Assembly: GCA_024699855.1 (NCBI GenBank)
Contig: JAMPIQ010000002.1
Location: forward strand, 10,664,001-10,728,000
Source of the DNA: Aphelenchoides besseyi
Taxonomy: Eukaryota; Nematoda; Chromadorea; Rhabditida; Aphelenchoididae
Direction: 5' to 3'
DNA length: 64,000 bases
The notes under the pieces are model-generated. The model was given only the letters and a program-made list of their open reading frames with translations. It did not search any database and was not told where the DNA came from. The position numbers and the translations under genes are program-made. This document shows, piece by piece, positions 50,183 through 62,138 of the stretch. Every line of letters starts with the position of its first letter. The stretch's first letter is position 1.

Positions 50183-51583
50183 TTAACTTCGAAAGAATCC
50201 GAACAAACCGCCACTGGATGATTTGCTCGGTGAGATGTTTTTGTCCGCATACTTCTCGTAGGCCGAGTTGAAAAGATCTTCGTACGCGTCGTCGTGAGCT
50301 CGTAGTTGATTTGTTATCGCTTCATCCTCTTCTTTCAAACGCTTTTTGTTTTCTTCGTATCTAAACGACATCAAGGACACCGGAAGATAGGACCTACTTT
50401 TTCTTGATTTCCATGTAATTTTGTTGAAAAACAGACATATCCCGTTTCTTTTCACTCAGCTCGGGACCAAGCACTTTCAGTTTTTCGACAACTTCACTAC
50501 AGGAGTCGTCAAGCGGCAAAAAGATCAGTTTGTATTTCACGGATTGGAAGAAGTTGTCTCCGTAGACACAAAGAATGTGACTATAAGGCTCCAAGGTGTG
50601 ACCGCCTAAAATCTACCAAATGAACTCGTTGTGTCTTTCAAACGATGCCTTGAGTTTCTAAGGCGTCTAGATAGTGAAACGGCAACGGCGTTTCTTTGTC
50701 CTCCATGAAGTAACGCATCGGAATGAACTCGCCGATATGAACGCGATCAAAAGGCACAAAGTAAAATTCTGCACAAACATCTTTTTTTCGCTTTTGACTT
50801 TCACGAATCATACGAACACCACCTGCAAACTAAATCAAACGAAGAGAATCTAGATGTTTACCTTCTTTATCAAAAAGAACGAGCTTGAATTTGCTACCCG
50901 AAGGTGCTTTGCAACGAATCACGACTCCATGTTTTCCTAGCTCTTCGGTCATATTCACACGATAGAAATGAGCTTCCTGATTCGCGACGCTCTCGGTAAC
51001 CCAAATGCCGGGTTCCAAATCCGCTGCGTTTGAAGTCTCTCCGGTGCACAACGATCGAGCTTGAGACAAAACTTTCGGACCAATCACTGAAACATTCAAA
51101 GCGTTACTTTCGATGAATTTTATTCGATATTGAAGTTAAAAAGTTTAATTTCAGAAGAGCCTACCAGTTGGAATTGGCACGCCAAGTTTGTGGAACATTG
51201 CACCAAAGAAGCGACCTGTTAAATAAAAAGCAAATTCAATGATACTTTCACCTACCAACTCCACCCAACTCGCTGATGTCGACTCCATCGAAATCGACTC
51301 CACTTGCTTTGGCGCCATGCAAATCGTATTGTCGACGTTTGTTCGGGTCCGATAGTACCGAGTAGGCGATGCTGATGCGCTTGAAGGTCTCCTGCGCCTC
51401 TTCATCGCCCGGATTTCTGTCGGGGTGATACTTCAGGGCCTGGAATCAGAGAATAGATAGCTCACCGGGAATCCAACTCACCAGCTTTCGATAAACATTT
51501 TTGATGTCTTGTTCCGTCGCGTTTCGCGCAACTCCCAAGACGGCGTAGAAGTCGAGATCCGGTATTTTCGAGTCGTTTGTCAT
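50183..51583 (-). CDS. ARG1-type DnaJ (J-domain) protein
   Basis: Hsp40 co-chaperone related to the plant gravitropism protein ARG1, a family also present in nematodes. ATG 51583 starts [20 protein letters not shown]. The J domain runs across an intron, with YRKL | [15 protein letters not shown] containing the Hsp70-activating HPD, then [18 protein letters not shown]. The ARG1-specific middle follows: [15 protein letters not shown], then [20 protein letters not shown] and [16 protein letters not shown]. After further introns comes [18 protein letters not shown], matching the ARG1 family block. A coiled coil (about residues 290-350; [19 protein letters not shown]) and a Ser/Gly-rich tail GGLFGFFRS end the protein. 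Stop at 50183-50185. It runs divergently from the myosin light chain gene, with start codons about 360 bp apart. Confidence 0.85.
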
Positions 51584-51943
51584 CGAAATAAAAAACACGT
51601 CGATTTGCGTTTCGATGAATTCAGTTTCCTTGCAAAAACAACAAACACAGCCGCGATTATCGAATCAGCAAAATCCGTGAATAAGCTGCTGCAATAAACG
51701 TTGCGAAATCGAAAATGAATTCATCGATTTTCCCACTCCAAACGCAATCTCCGCATCTAAACGCCAAACAAAGAAGACACGCGCTTCGTGCGGATTTCAG
51801 CCTCGTGTCGCTGCCTCCGATCGGCTGTGCGGTATGCAACGACGCTCGGAATTCTCGATTCGTCATCGGTCGCGCTGAACACGCAAATAGAATGCCGTTT
51901 GACTTTGCCCTTCGTTGTAATTTGCTTGTTTTAGAGCTCGAAA
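51584..51943. other. Shared divergent promoter region
   Basis: 360 bp between the divergent J-domain and myosin light-chain starts. It presumably carries both promoters and 5' UTRs. No distinct element could be assigned. Confidence 0.45.
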
Positions 51944-52502
51944 ATGGTCACCGCCAACACATCGGGAACGATCAACGGACATGACGAGAGTTTGGCTCAA
52001 TGCCGCGAGGTCTTCTCATACTTCGACACCAAAGGCGATGAGAAGATCACTGTGAGCCAAGTGGGCGATGTGCTTCGTGCACTTAACCAAAATCCAACCC
52101 AAAACGAAATCAACAAGTGCTGTGAAAACTGGTCGAATCCAAGTAAGCGCTTTTTCATGGTTAGAAGATGATTTGGTGTTTGCAGATACCCGTATTAGCT
52201 TCGAAGACTTTGTACCCATCTATCAAACGATCAGCAAGAACCGTTCGGATGTGAAATTTGAAGACTTCGTCGAAGGTCTTTCGCATTTTGACATGGAAGG
52301 TACTGGGATGATCAAAATCGCCGAGCTTCGTCATCTTCTCACCACTCTTGGTAAGATGCCAGTCCTCAATCATTTCATTAGCATGTGTTTTGTAGGTGAA
52401 AGACTGTCAGATGAGGAGGTCGATCAACTGATTGCCGGCCAAGGAGATCCAAATGGTCACATCAACATCGCCGAGTTTGTTCGTTATATCACACAGAACT
52501 AA
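51944..52502 (+). CDS. mlc-3: Myosin essential (alkali) light chain
   Basis: EF-hand light chain that wraps the first IQ motif of the myosin heavy-chain lever arm in muscle. Three exons (51944-52142, 52186-about 52351, about 52396-52502) give about 150 residues, normal for the family. N-terminus MVTANTSGTINGHDE; first EF-like unit AQCREVFSYFDTKGDEKITV; LRALNQNPTQNEI; then EDFVEGLSHFDMEGTGMI, AELRHLLTTLGERLSDEEVDQLI and the C-terminal unit DPNGHINIAEFVRYIT. The degenerate calcium loops are as expected for essential light chains. AATAAA at 52593 is 91 bp past the stop. Confidence 0.92.
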
Positions 52503-52959
52503 TCGTTTCAATTGCCGTCTTAATCTCCCACTCTAAACGCCCTGTATCTATGATTAACTAGTTTCGCGAATTCCATTCTCTGCAGCGTACATAATAAATT
52601 AATTGGTGTTGTCAATCTTGATTGCTCAAACAAACAAGAAATTGGAATTCATCTCAGAACCAAATTCAGTCATTTTCATTGCACCTAAACGGCTTGCAAA
52701 TCCAATCGTATGTGAGGTCAATCGATCAACCTACGAGTTTATGTCAGCGATTCCTATACGAGTAAAATACACTTGTCTCAAATCTTTACGAGCTGCGTGT
52801 GGTCCAGAAAATGTGTTCATCGGTCTCGCGGAATTATTAAGTAGACAGCTATTGTAGTTTCTGTTCATTAATGTAACAGACTTGTTGGAGCAGTTTTCTC
52901 GGAGCCGTTGTTCACATTCTCAAATCAACAAGACGAATGGAGTCCTGAGGTTGAGGAAA

Positions 52960-54129
52960 ATGGAGAACTACGATTTTTGCGGATTGATCGGCGAAGGTAA
53001 TCGGGTTTTTAGGTTTTGGGTTCCGACACTGTGTTTAGGGACCTATGGCGCAGTATATAAAGTTACAAAAAAAACTACGAAACAACTCTACGCGTGTAAA
53101 GTTATGCGACTGCACGACGAGGACGAGGTAAATCGAATTTCAATGTTGTGGTTTTTAACTCGGAATTAGGGGATTCCAAGTGCTGCATTACGCGAGATTG
53201 CTCTTCTGAAAGTGCTAAATCACCCGAACGTGATGAGATTGGAAGAAATTCATCACGATCAAGAGAATCTTTTCATTATCGTCGAACATTGCGAAATGGA
53301 TTTGAAACACTATTTCGATTCGTTGGAAGGAACCATTTCTTCAGATGTACGAAAGGGTTTGAGTTGTTCATATAACTTTGTAGGTTTCAGGTGGTTCGTG
53401 ATCTCACTCGTCAGATATTTCTTGGACTTGTTCATTGTCATGTGAAGCAAATTCTGCATCGGGACTTGAAGCCGCAGAATATCTTGCTAAACACCGCCAA
53501 CATGCAAGTTAAATTGGCTGATTTTGGGTTGGCTCGTGCTTATGGCATTCCGGTTCGTTGTTTCAGTAATGAAGTCGTCACTTTATGGCAAGTCGTTTTG
53601 TGGACTGGAACTTTATCTCAATCTCAATGTAGGTATCGTCCACCGGATATTCTTTTTGGTGCAAAACTTTACAATCAGTCTGTGGATATCTGGAGTGCTG
53701 GCTGCATTTTTGCAGGTATGCCAAATTTCAATGATTATTGTGTTGAACGTAATTTCAGAAATAGCCAACAACGGAAAACCGCTCTTTCCCGGAAATAGTG
53801 TTACTGATCAGTTGCGAATGATTTTCCGAGTTACTGGGGTGCCAAATGAACGTACTTGGCCGCGAGTTACAACGCTTCCCGATTACAAGGTATCGATTTG
53901 TAATAACTTAATTCCTATTGAAGCAACTTAGGTTGTGGTTCCGTTTTCACCAGCCACCGACTTCAAAGCAGTGGTTCCAACTTTAGACGACGATGGAGTG
54001 GATTTGCTAAAAGTAATTGGTTACGATACAGACCATAATTGCATATTGTTTTAGAGGATGTTGGTTTGTAATCCGGCCGAACGATTCAGCGGCCAGAACG
54101 CATTGGAACATCGATATTTTCAGTGTTGA
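52960..54129 (+). CDS. cdk-5: Cyclin-dependent kinase 5
   Basis: Proline-directed kinase of post-mitotic neurons. ATG 52960 starts [13 protein letters not shown], spliced into TYGAVYK (glycine loop with Thr/Tyr). Catalytic Lys is in YACKVMRL; the cyclin/p35-binding helix reads PSAALRE (canonical PSSALRE). [12 protein letters not shown] and [25 protein letters not shown], then YRPPDILFG, identify CDK5 rather than CDK1/2; Ser sits at the activation-loop position as in CDK5. C-lobe: [20 protein letters not shown] and [18 protein letters not shown]. The stop is at 54127-54129, giving about 290 residues. The intron between TLW and YRP uses a GC donor (53588-53632). AATAAA at 54385. The short 3' end YFQC lacks the usual extra few residues. 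Confidence 0.95.
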
Positions 54130-56165
54130 TTTTTGTGTTTGATTGACGGGAATCTTCGATGAAAGTGCCAATTAAACTGTCAAGGTGCTAAGTATTCTGC
54201 TTTTCTAATTGTAATTATTGACTCTTGCTTTCATTTACTCGAGCGATTAGATCGCATTCCATTAGAGTTGTTTCAATTCGCTTTCAGCCGGTTTGCAATC
54301 ATAACTCTCGTATTATCCATCAGATTGCGTTGATTGTCTTTTACTACTTGATCTCTTGCCATTAAAAAGTTTCTGACAATTGAAAATAAACGGAAATGAA
54401 CATTTGAAGTCACTTCTAAATCAGTTAAACCAAAGAACTCTCAATAAAATTCGTAGATTAAACGAATCTGTGGGCCGGTTTCATTAAAATTTCTGTCATA
54501 AACACAACACATCTAATCTGATTTGGTTGCCATTGCATCAAATGGCGAAAGCGTTTATCTGATGTCTAAACCTTTCGACAACTTTGAATCCGTACGTTTC
54601 AATTGAGAACATTTGGAAACATTGAAACCCATCGAATAACGTCAACTGTTTGCTAACAGGTTGCGTAGTTTAGGAGCTTACGAATATGAGTGCCACCTTT
54701 AAATGTTGTTTGTTATTAGAAAGATGTCAAAGTTGAAGCTGTTGCGCAAAAAGAATACAAGCTGATAACAACAGGATACGGAACGCTGAACGAAATTACG
54801 TTAGTTTATGTTTCTGTTGCGCTGAGTAGCAGCATGATCATCGTGCTTCTTTTATACAAGCTGGAGTGTTAGAGGCAAAAAGTGCGTCCATTTTCTTGGC
54901 TTTTGAAGTCCAGAATTAACATCTCATCCGCTGGAATTCTAAAATTTGCTATTCAGTGACCTTCTCGAGACATCTGTACATTCTGTTTTTAGTCCCGTTT
55001 CCAGATTTTGTTTTGGAGTGTCGATCCATGAGTGAAATGACATCAGAAAGGTGATAGGAGAAGTGCAAAACAACAGCTGGTCGTGAAGAATGAACTAATG
55101 GGCGTTCGATTTTCTGTTCATGGTTTTCAGACCGCTTAGCAGACGCAACGTGAACACCGAGCGGTCGGAATGTTCCGTGGAATTCCGTTTCAACATTTCG
55201 GTGCAATTTCCTTGTTCTGTCGATTTCACTTTAAAAAACGCTAAAATGTAAGAACACGATATGATGCCCAATATTGTTTTTGATTAGTTTTGACAACAAG
55301 TTCGTTGCCCTGCTCTTTCCGTTTCTCTGCGCTTTTCGATGAGATCCCCGTGTGTTCGTCTTACCATCAGTCCGTTTGATTGTATGCGCAGTGAGTGTAC
55401 GTGGACTCTTGGCTTCGAAAATTGTCCGCACGTTTCCTGTCAAATCCTTCGACTTTTGTTTCGAAATTATGAAAGGTTGTTCGGAATGAGAGTGCGACAG
55501 AATTTGCAATTTTGTTTGACGATTAGTGTTCCTTGGAATCGTGTGTTTCAGAATGAAAGACTTTCTGTGGCATAATAGTCGGAGGTTTGTCGTTCACAAG
55601 CAGACAGTCGCGATTGTATCCGATTTCACTGTTGTTCGTACGACCATCTCCTTTTTGGCCCTGCATTCTTTTGGTTGCATTTTTATACATTCCTTCAGGA
55701 CTCCGCGAAGTTCACGAGCAGTCAGTCAATTCGTCATTTTGTCGCTTCTGCTCTTATTTGACGGAATCATCAACGGCAGCAGGCAATTGGGGTCAAGTTG
55801 ACAGCTTTGATGGCCCACATTTTTGCGTCTTATTTTGCGATGTTTAGACCAATACCACTGGTTTCCAATTCGAGCGCTATTTAGAAGCAACAATAATAGA
55901 AATAGTGGTTAGCGGTCGATGGAAATGCGCGTGATGAAGCGGCAAATTTGAAGGAAAAAGTCGACTGTCGGTTTAAAACAAACGCAAATTGCTAAGTGGT
56001 TATTTCGATCGGGTCTTTAATTCGAATTGCTTCGTGTATTTTGCGGTCGTCCGCTGTTAAAATTAACGTTCGGGTCACCGAGCCCATTTCTTGTCTTCAG
56101 TCATGTAGTTTTCCGTCGATTTGATTGCGTTTTTGTTTCAGCAGCAGTCGTAATTGACGTCGGAT
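54130..56165. other. Intergenic region with one possible membrane-protein exon
   Basis: About 2 kb. It contains the CDK5 3' UTR (AATAAA at 54385), a possible terminal exon at 54721-54872 (separate entry) and promoter-like sequence before the four-TM gene. The other ORFs (54949-55847) overlap on both strands and show no domain. Confidence 0.4.
54721..54872 (+). CDS. Possible terminal exon of a small single-pass membrane protein
   Basis: After an acceptor-like TTATTAG the frame KDVKVEAVAQKEYKLIT leads into LVYVSVALSSSMIIVLLLYK, a good transmembrane helix, and a stop after LEC. It reads like the end of a short type I or tail-anchored protein, but no convincing upstream exon or start codon was found. 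Could be chance. Confidence 0.25.
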
Positions 56166-57111
56166 ATGAACGGCAAGCACAGCAGTGAGGTTATCTCACA
56201 ACGCTCCTACGGCGGCAATGTTTATCATTCGGCACCTTCGATGCCAAAATTGGAGATATCTATCAATCAGGCGAGTATTAAAAGCGGTTCTTTAACTGTT
56301 TGGTTTTAGCACAACCCACCAGCTATGACGTCTCCTTATCACGTGAGCGATGTTACTGATCACAGTCCATCAACGAAACGGAGCCCTCCACTTCAAGCTC
56401 CACCACCACCGCCGATTTCTCAGCCATCTCGTAATCCAACTTATAGTGGGAACAATACTTATTCCTATCCGAAATCCGAATCGAATTGGAAGAACGGTGT
56501 TTCACGTTGGGAATATCGAACGATGATCTTTTTGTGTATGTTGGAATTCGTTCTGGCGTTGGTTATTTGTTTGCTTGGCGTTTGGTGTTCGCGCGAGAAT
56601 GCCGAATATTGTCCTTATTACTCGGCTATCTGGACATCAATCGTTTTCCTCGTCAATTCAGTTGTTGGAATTGTTGCCGCCAAACTCTCCGCTCACAAAA
56701 TTTACTTGGCACATTTGATTCTTTCGTTGGTTTCCATTATGTTGTGCATCATCGGATGTATTCTCTCAGCTCGGTAGATGAATTTTTGTTCTTATTTGAA
56801 TTTCTTTTTCAGGAACTGGTTTTTGATCGGCACTTACCACCATCCAACGATCAGTTATTACGACGCCTATTGCGTAATCGGAGTTCATGATACGAACCGT
56901 ATATCACACATTTACTCGAGAACAGCGCATTACAACTTTCGTCAATGTTTATTCGCATTGAAGACGGGACTTGCAGTGAACAGCATTCAGTTTCTTCTCA
57001 CCGCATTTATTGGTAAGTACCGTGTTAAACGATCTTCACACGATTATTCTAGCGGTTCTCAACTTGGCCACCGCTTCTTATTCGTTGCGTCGTGCCTGCA
57101 ATAACAAATGA
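56166..57111 (+). CDS. Four-transmembrane protein (tetraspan, sarcospan/MS4A-like layout)
   Basis: Exons begin at ATG 56166 (MNGKHSSEVISQRSYGGNVY), join across a 39-nt GC-AG intron (56271-56309) to HNPPAMTSPYHVSDV, and end at 57109-57111 after two more short introns. A Pro/Ser-rich cytosolic N-terminus (PPLQAPPPPPISQP) precedes four hydrophobic helices: MIFLCMLEFVLALVICLLGV, WTSIVFLVNSVVGIVAAK, YLAHLILSLVSIMLCIIGCI and, after a roughly 50-residue loop with Tyr/His clusters, GLAVNSIQFLLTAFIAVLNL. The layout resembles sarcospan or MS4A-type tetraspans, but key residues are not conserved enough to assign a family. Confidence 0.7.
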
Positions 57112-60100
57112 ATGAATGTAACAAATCCGTTCAAAGACGATTCCGAAGCACATTGATGGACGATTGTGACATTTTTGGCATATCTCGTGTGTTGGTTTTG
57201 ACGTTCTTCATTGCAATATCACTTGTTATTCGCTTTGTATGTTTGTAAATTGAAAGTTCGTTGCCCTCAGATGTTGGCATTTTGATTTTTTCTCTTCAAT
57301 AATTCTTTTCAGTCGTTTTGTATGCAGCCATTTAAACTAAAAGTGATCTCCAAATGTTTTCAGCGATTTGAATGTCGGCATTTTGGGTCCTCGAACTACA
57401 GAGGCATCCGAATTCGTCTTTTTGCTGCTGCGGATCTACTGCCGATCTTGAAATTGCTCTCCCTCAGCGTGTAATTGTTGTGAAACGTGTCCTTAACTTG
57501 CTTTCCCTGGATCTTCTTCGAATGTTTTTGTTGTTTCTAATAAATCGTTTGTATTCCTCCAACGCGATGGATTCTACGACAATTGCAAGGAAGAAGTTTT
57601 AGTTGAGGTTATCGAATTCAAACTGCTTCTCTGAAGTTGAACCGTTTCGAATTCTCTGCTCAACAATCGTTGGACGTTAGCCGATGGCCGTTAATCATTT
57701 TGCGGTGTCAAGGTTGAGCTGCGCGTTTCGCCTTTTGACAGTCAGTTTGACGTATTATATCATTTGCGAAAATTGATGAAAGCGAGACAATCAGTAGGAC
57801 GGTAACAGCACTCTCGACGCTTGTTTCCAACTCGATTTTCATTCTTCCGAAAAAGATTTTGTATCGTTAATTGAAAGTAATTTTATCGTCATCAACCTTT
57901 TTCCCGATTATGAGGCTTCTTGAGTCGTCAGTGCTCGTTAATAGCTGAGAATCATAAATTGGGCAGATTGAATTACTTACCTACTCTCCGATTGTCATGC
58001 TCCAGCAATCTGACCAGCTGGTCAAATCAAAACGCCGATTTAAAGAACTCTGTGGTTTGCTTTTTTCACATTTCGTTTATTATCAAATTTCATCGCGTTT
58101 TATTTGATTAACCATCCACTTTAAGTCCACTCCTTCTTGTTGTTTCAATATGACCTCAGTTATCATTCCAGTCAGAATAGTTGTTCAGGTGAATTCATGA
58201 AATGCTTTCGGACGCTCGAAGCCATTCATTTCTTCCAATGACACCATTTGCCTTGCATACCGTTTAGTTGGCTCTCGACAGTCGCCCATCAGATTCCGTA
58301 TTCATGAAATCGACGAAGCGCACTGTCCATCCACTATATTGAATTTTTGGCCCTTGCGCCGCGGTTTCCACGCTTAAATTTATCGAGACTTAATCTAAAA
58401 GGATAGGAAAGACTGTTTTCGAAAGGGATTAACGAGAGCGGAAGCAAAAAGAAGGAGCGGCGTCGTTGTGGGGCCGATCGTCCATGCGTACTTGATGCCC
58501 CGAACTCCCAATGTTCAATGCCGTTCATCTACTACTTAATGGTCCCGTTTAGTCAACATAAAAATCTGAAAGAGATTCTGAGCGGCGCAAATCGAATACC
58601 ACACTCAACTCGTCTCAATACTTTCAAACTTTCGCCTGTTCTTAATCGTGGAGCTTAAATTTGAATTGTTGAAATACCAATCTTTCTAAAGCAACAACTC
58701 TTAATACTTGACTATTGAAATTCCATAAAACTTTATAGTCAGTAGTTAATTACAAACTTCAACATCGAATAGCGTTTATTCTTTTTTGTACAACACCATG
58801 TGCTAATTCTCAAATACTTTCCGTTGCGTGCAGTCCATTCTTATTCAAAATACTTCGTACATGCTACCAATTCTGCTGTTCTTAATGACTACTGAAGTAC
58901 TTTCGCTTTAACCCATAAACTTGCTTTAATGCATAGTTATTACTTGTAGTCAATTGCTTATAACAGTTACCTTTGTCATCTCACTCTGATGACTTGCTTA
59001 ATTGCAGGTATCAGGAGTAACTGGCCTGCGTCGAATACTTTAATGTCAAAGCTGAGAACGTTTAGTGAACAGTCAATGTTTTGTGGTTTCCGCTTCAATT
59101 TCTTTCAGTATATTGAGTTGATTAGACGGAAGTCTTCGCATGAGAGTTTTTGGTTGCGCGTGGCTTATCGACCACCACCGTATGTCCTTTTCGAAATGCA
59201 TGGGAACTTCTTGGCATCCAAGCTTTCCTGCTCTTTTGCTGCGGACTTTACATGCCTATTTGGTTAGGAAGGAATTTAAAGAAACAAAAAGAAATGATTA
59301 TTTGCGACAAAATTAGCTACTTCACGTTTTTGAAAGACCGACATACATTTAGTCACTTTATCTTCAATTGTGTAAAGTCGACAAACAGTGTTCAACGGTA
59401 GCAGTTTTCCTATTTCCTATGAACAGATCTCATTCAATGGCTATCTGTTGCGTGCACTTCAAGTTTTCATTTACTGATATCTAGGAAAGTATACTATCAT
59501 GTTGTCGAAAGCAACAGTAATAGGACAATGTGAATGTAACCGCGGCTTGTGAGCTATAGGTCCGCTTCGTTTGACTCAATTGACCACAACAAGAGTTATT
59601 GGAGCGAGCTGATTGAAGTAAAATGGCACTGTGTCTGCCAATATTAAGCGGAAAACACCTCGCGGCTCAATGCGTCGACGTTTTGCGTCGTGGACTAGGA
59701 CCGACTTTTCCTTTTTTACGATAAACATGCGCCGTGAGAACGCGCGTCAAGCAGTGAAAATTTTCCCGTCACATTTCGCGGTTTTATGCGCCGAAACGGC
59801 TAAGATCTGCGAATCTCTTCGACTGACGGCATCTGATCTTTTTGCCTTGTGCGTGTTAACGTCTTTGAAATGGCCGTCCAAGTGGAAGCAAAAAATGCGT
59901 GCGGGAAATCGACCATTAAACGGCGGCTGAAGCGGCGATTTCGATCGTTTGATTGCGATCAAAACGTTACGGCTCGTGGCCGCGAGATTTTTGACGCTTT
60001 TCGTTTGTCTTTTTGCGTCGTTGAAATCGATCTTTTTTCCCCGCTTAGCCAATCCACTGCACAATCTTCCATTTTTGCTTCTCATTAGACGCAGATGCGC

Positions 60101-60487
60101 AATTTGATTGAACCATCGAGTTTTTCCTTTCGTCTCACGCACACGTTTTTGTTTACGCAGCCGACTGGGAATCATGAACGAAATTTTTTTCAGATTATCG
60201 TTCTATCATTTTGACAAATTTCACTCGCAATCACGACGACCGGCAACCTGAAACGTCGGCGAAACGCCGCTGCCGAGTTGCTTGGCGTCGAGTCCAACAC
60301 GGATCATGCGTCAACGTGTTTGAGGACCGAAGTCGAGAACGGCGATTTGGAGGCGCTTCAAGTGCCGCCGGCAAAGAAGTTGGCGCTCAGCTATGGAGAT
60401 TCGGTGCGTTTGTTCGACTGGATATTAAACGAACTTCAGTTTTAGCGTTACGCTTGGCCTTCAGCCACGGACTTTGGTGCTCTTCAG
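57112..60487. other. Long intergenic / 5' UTR region before the TIA-1-like gene
   Basis: About 3.4 kb. Mostly AT-rich without genes. A GC-richer block at 59600-60180 has overlapping frames on both strands, typical of promoters in this window. The stretch 60200-60480 holds an open frame (NAAAELLGVESNTDHAS... then an intron to RYAWPSATDFGALQ) that joins in frame to the TIA-1-like start. It could be an N-terminal extension, but it lacks an upstream ATG. Confidence 0.4.
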
Positions 60488-61791
60488 ATGACCAACAATT
60501 ATCTCTCTCAGATTTCAACACATCCGACTGTTGCAACATCATCACCGGTTAATGGGACACAAGCGGGAATATACGGTCAAATTCTGGCAATGATGCACCA
60601 GCATCAACAACACGCCGCAACGGTCGCTGCATTGACTCAAACAGCGAGTCCAAATTTGGGATTATTGTCAACTAATCAGGTCTTATCGCTGAGCAATCCG
60701 CTAATGAGTGGATTAATCGGACAAGCCAATTCATCGGTCAATCCACTCATGGCACCATTGGCCGGAGCGCCTTTGTTGATGAACGCTACCACCAATCGTT
60801 TGAAAACGACTGCCGATTCTCCCACAGAAAAACGCATCGATCCGAATGGTGAGATTCGAAATGAACATATGAGTTGATATCAGTCATTGTTTTCAGCCTT
60901 CTTCAATGTCTTTGTTGGCGATTTATCTCCAGAAGTCGACAACGAGGTCTTGACTCGCGCCTTCGAGAAGTTTGGAGAAATCGTGTATGTTTCCAGGACG
61001 GTCATTTAACGTTGTGATTGTTTGTGCTTAGTGAGGCGAAAGTTATGCGCGATCCCCAGTCGTTGAAGTCGAGATCATTTGGATTTGTGGCTTATGCTCG
61101 ACAAGAAGATGCAGCACGCGCCATCGAGAAAATGAACGGTCAACCTGTGGGCAAACGTCAAATTCGCACCAATTGGGCAACGAGACGTACAAATGCGGAG
61201 AGTCGCCGGACAACGTACGAAGATGTTCTCAAAGCGGCAGATGGCGAAAACACGTCCGTTTATGTTGGAAACATCGGCACGGAAATCAGCGGTAAATTTC
61301 TTCTGTCATTCGCTGTTGCACTTTAAAGAGACATGTCAGTGCTAATTTCGAGAGCTGTCACGTTTTAAGCGAAATTTCCTCAGCAATTTCCGACACCATT
61401 CATTCCACTCATGAAGTTTCAGAAGCGGATCTCCGAACAAACTTCGAACGTTTTGGAGCCATCAAACAAGTTCGATTGTTCTCTCCAAAGAACTTTGGGT
61501 TTGTCGTATTCGAAAATACCAAAGATGCTGCACGAGCCATTTTGGAGATGAGTGGACAGGAAATTCGAAATCAGACGATCACGTGCTCGTGGGGTCGGGT
61601 ATCAGATGTGAGTTTGAGAGCACCGACAATATCGTTAATTTTCTTAGCAAACACCAAAGATCGTGAACCCCGGAATCGGAATTGTTGGCATGAATACGAA
61701 CACTGTTAGCACTCATTTACCAACGTTTCCGACTGCTCTTTTGCCGCACCTCTATCAATCGACTCCTTTCTTTCAACCGTGGCATGTATAG
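60488..61791 (+). CDS. TIA-1/TIAR-like RNA-binding protein with two RRMs
   Basis: RNA-binding regulator of splicing, translation and stress granules. From ATG 60488 the first ~120 residues are Met/Gln/His/Leu-rich low complexity. RRM A follows: VFVGDLSPEVDNEVLTRAFE, RNP1 RSFGFVAY, ending with the TIA-type QIRTNWATR. Then comes the TIA linker TTYEDVLKAA. RRM B begins VYVGNIGTEIS and has RNP1 KNFGFVVF and a CSWGR end. These match RRM2 and RRM3 of TIA-1; the usual RRM1 is absent. Four introns; the last joins VSD to QTPKIVNPG. The C-terminal tail is Pro/Thr/Leu-rich, ending FFQPWHV at 61789-61791. AATAAA at 61809. The 5' end may be incomplete. Confidence 0.85.
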
Positions 61792-62138
61792 ATATATAGC
61801 TGTGTGTCAATAAATATTGTAATAACTAAACGGCTTGTGAAGTATCTTCATGACGAGTTGATGTGTAATTTGAGTAACCAGAGATAGAAGCGTTGCCCAA
61901 ATCGTTTGAAAGATCCGTAAAATGATCTGCAGTTAAGCATACTACAAGCAATGTTGATGAGTAGAATGCCCATCGAATTGTCAACTAACGACATGTTTCT
62001 GCGAATTCTCGAAAAGAATTGTGTTTGCCTGAAACTTTTGGCTTTACGCGCTCAGACTGCCGGATTTTACATGTGATAGACAACACATGTGCAGTGAACG
62101 TATTTCGGTATTCGTTGTCAGCGAACGCAGAAAACAAA
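61792..62138. other. Short intergenic stretch
   Basis: 3' UTR of the TIA-1-like gene (AATAAA at 61809) and promoter of the next gene on the same strand. Nothing else seen. Confidence 0.45.

Noticed and set aside
59631..60175. Overlapping ORFs on both strands before the TIA-1-like gene
   Set aside because: Arg/Lys/Phe-rich frames mirrored on opposite strands in a GC-rich block; likely promoter or UTR.
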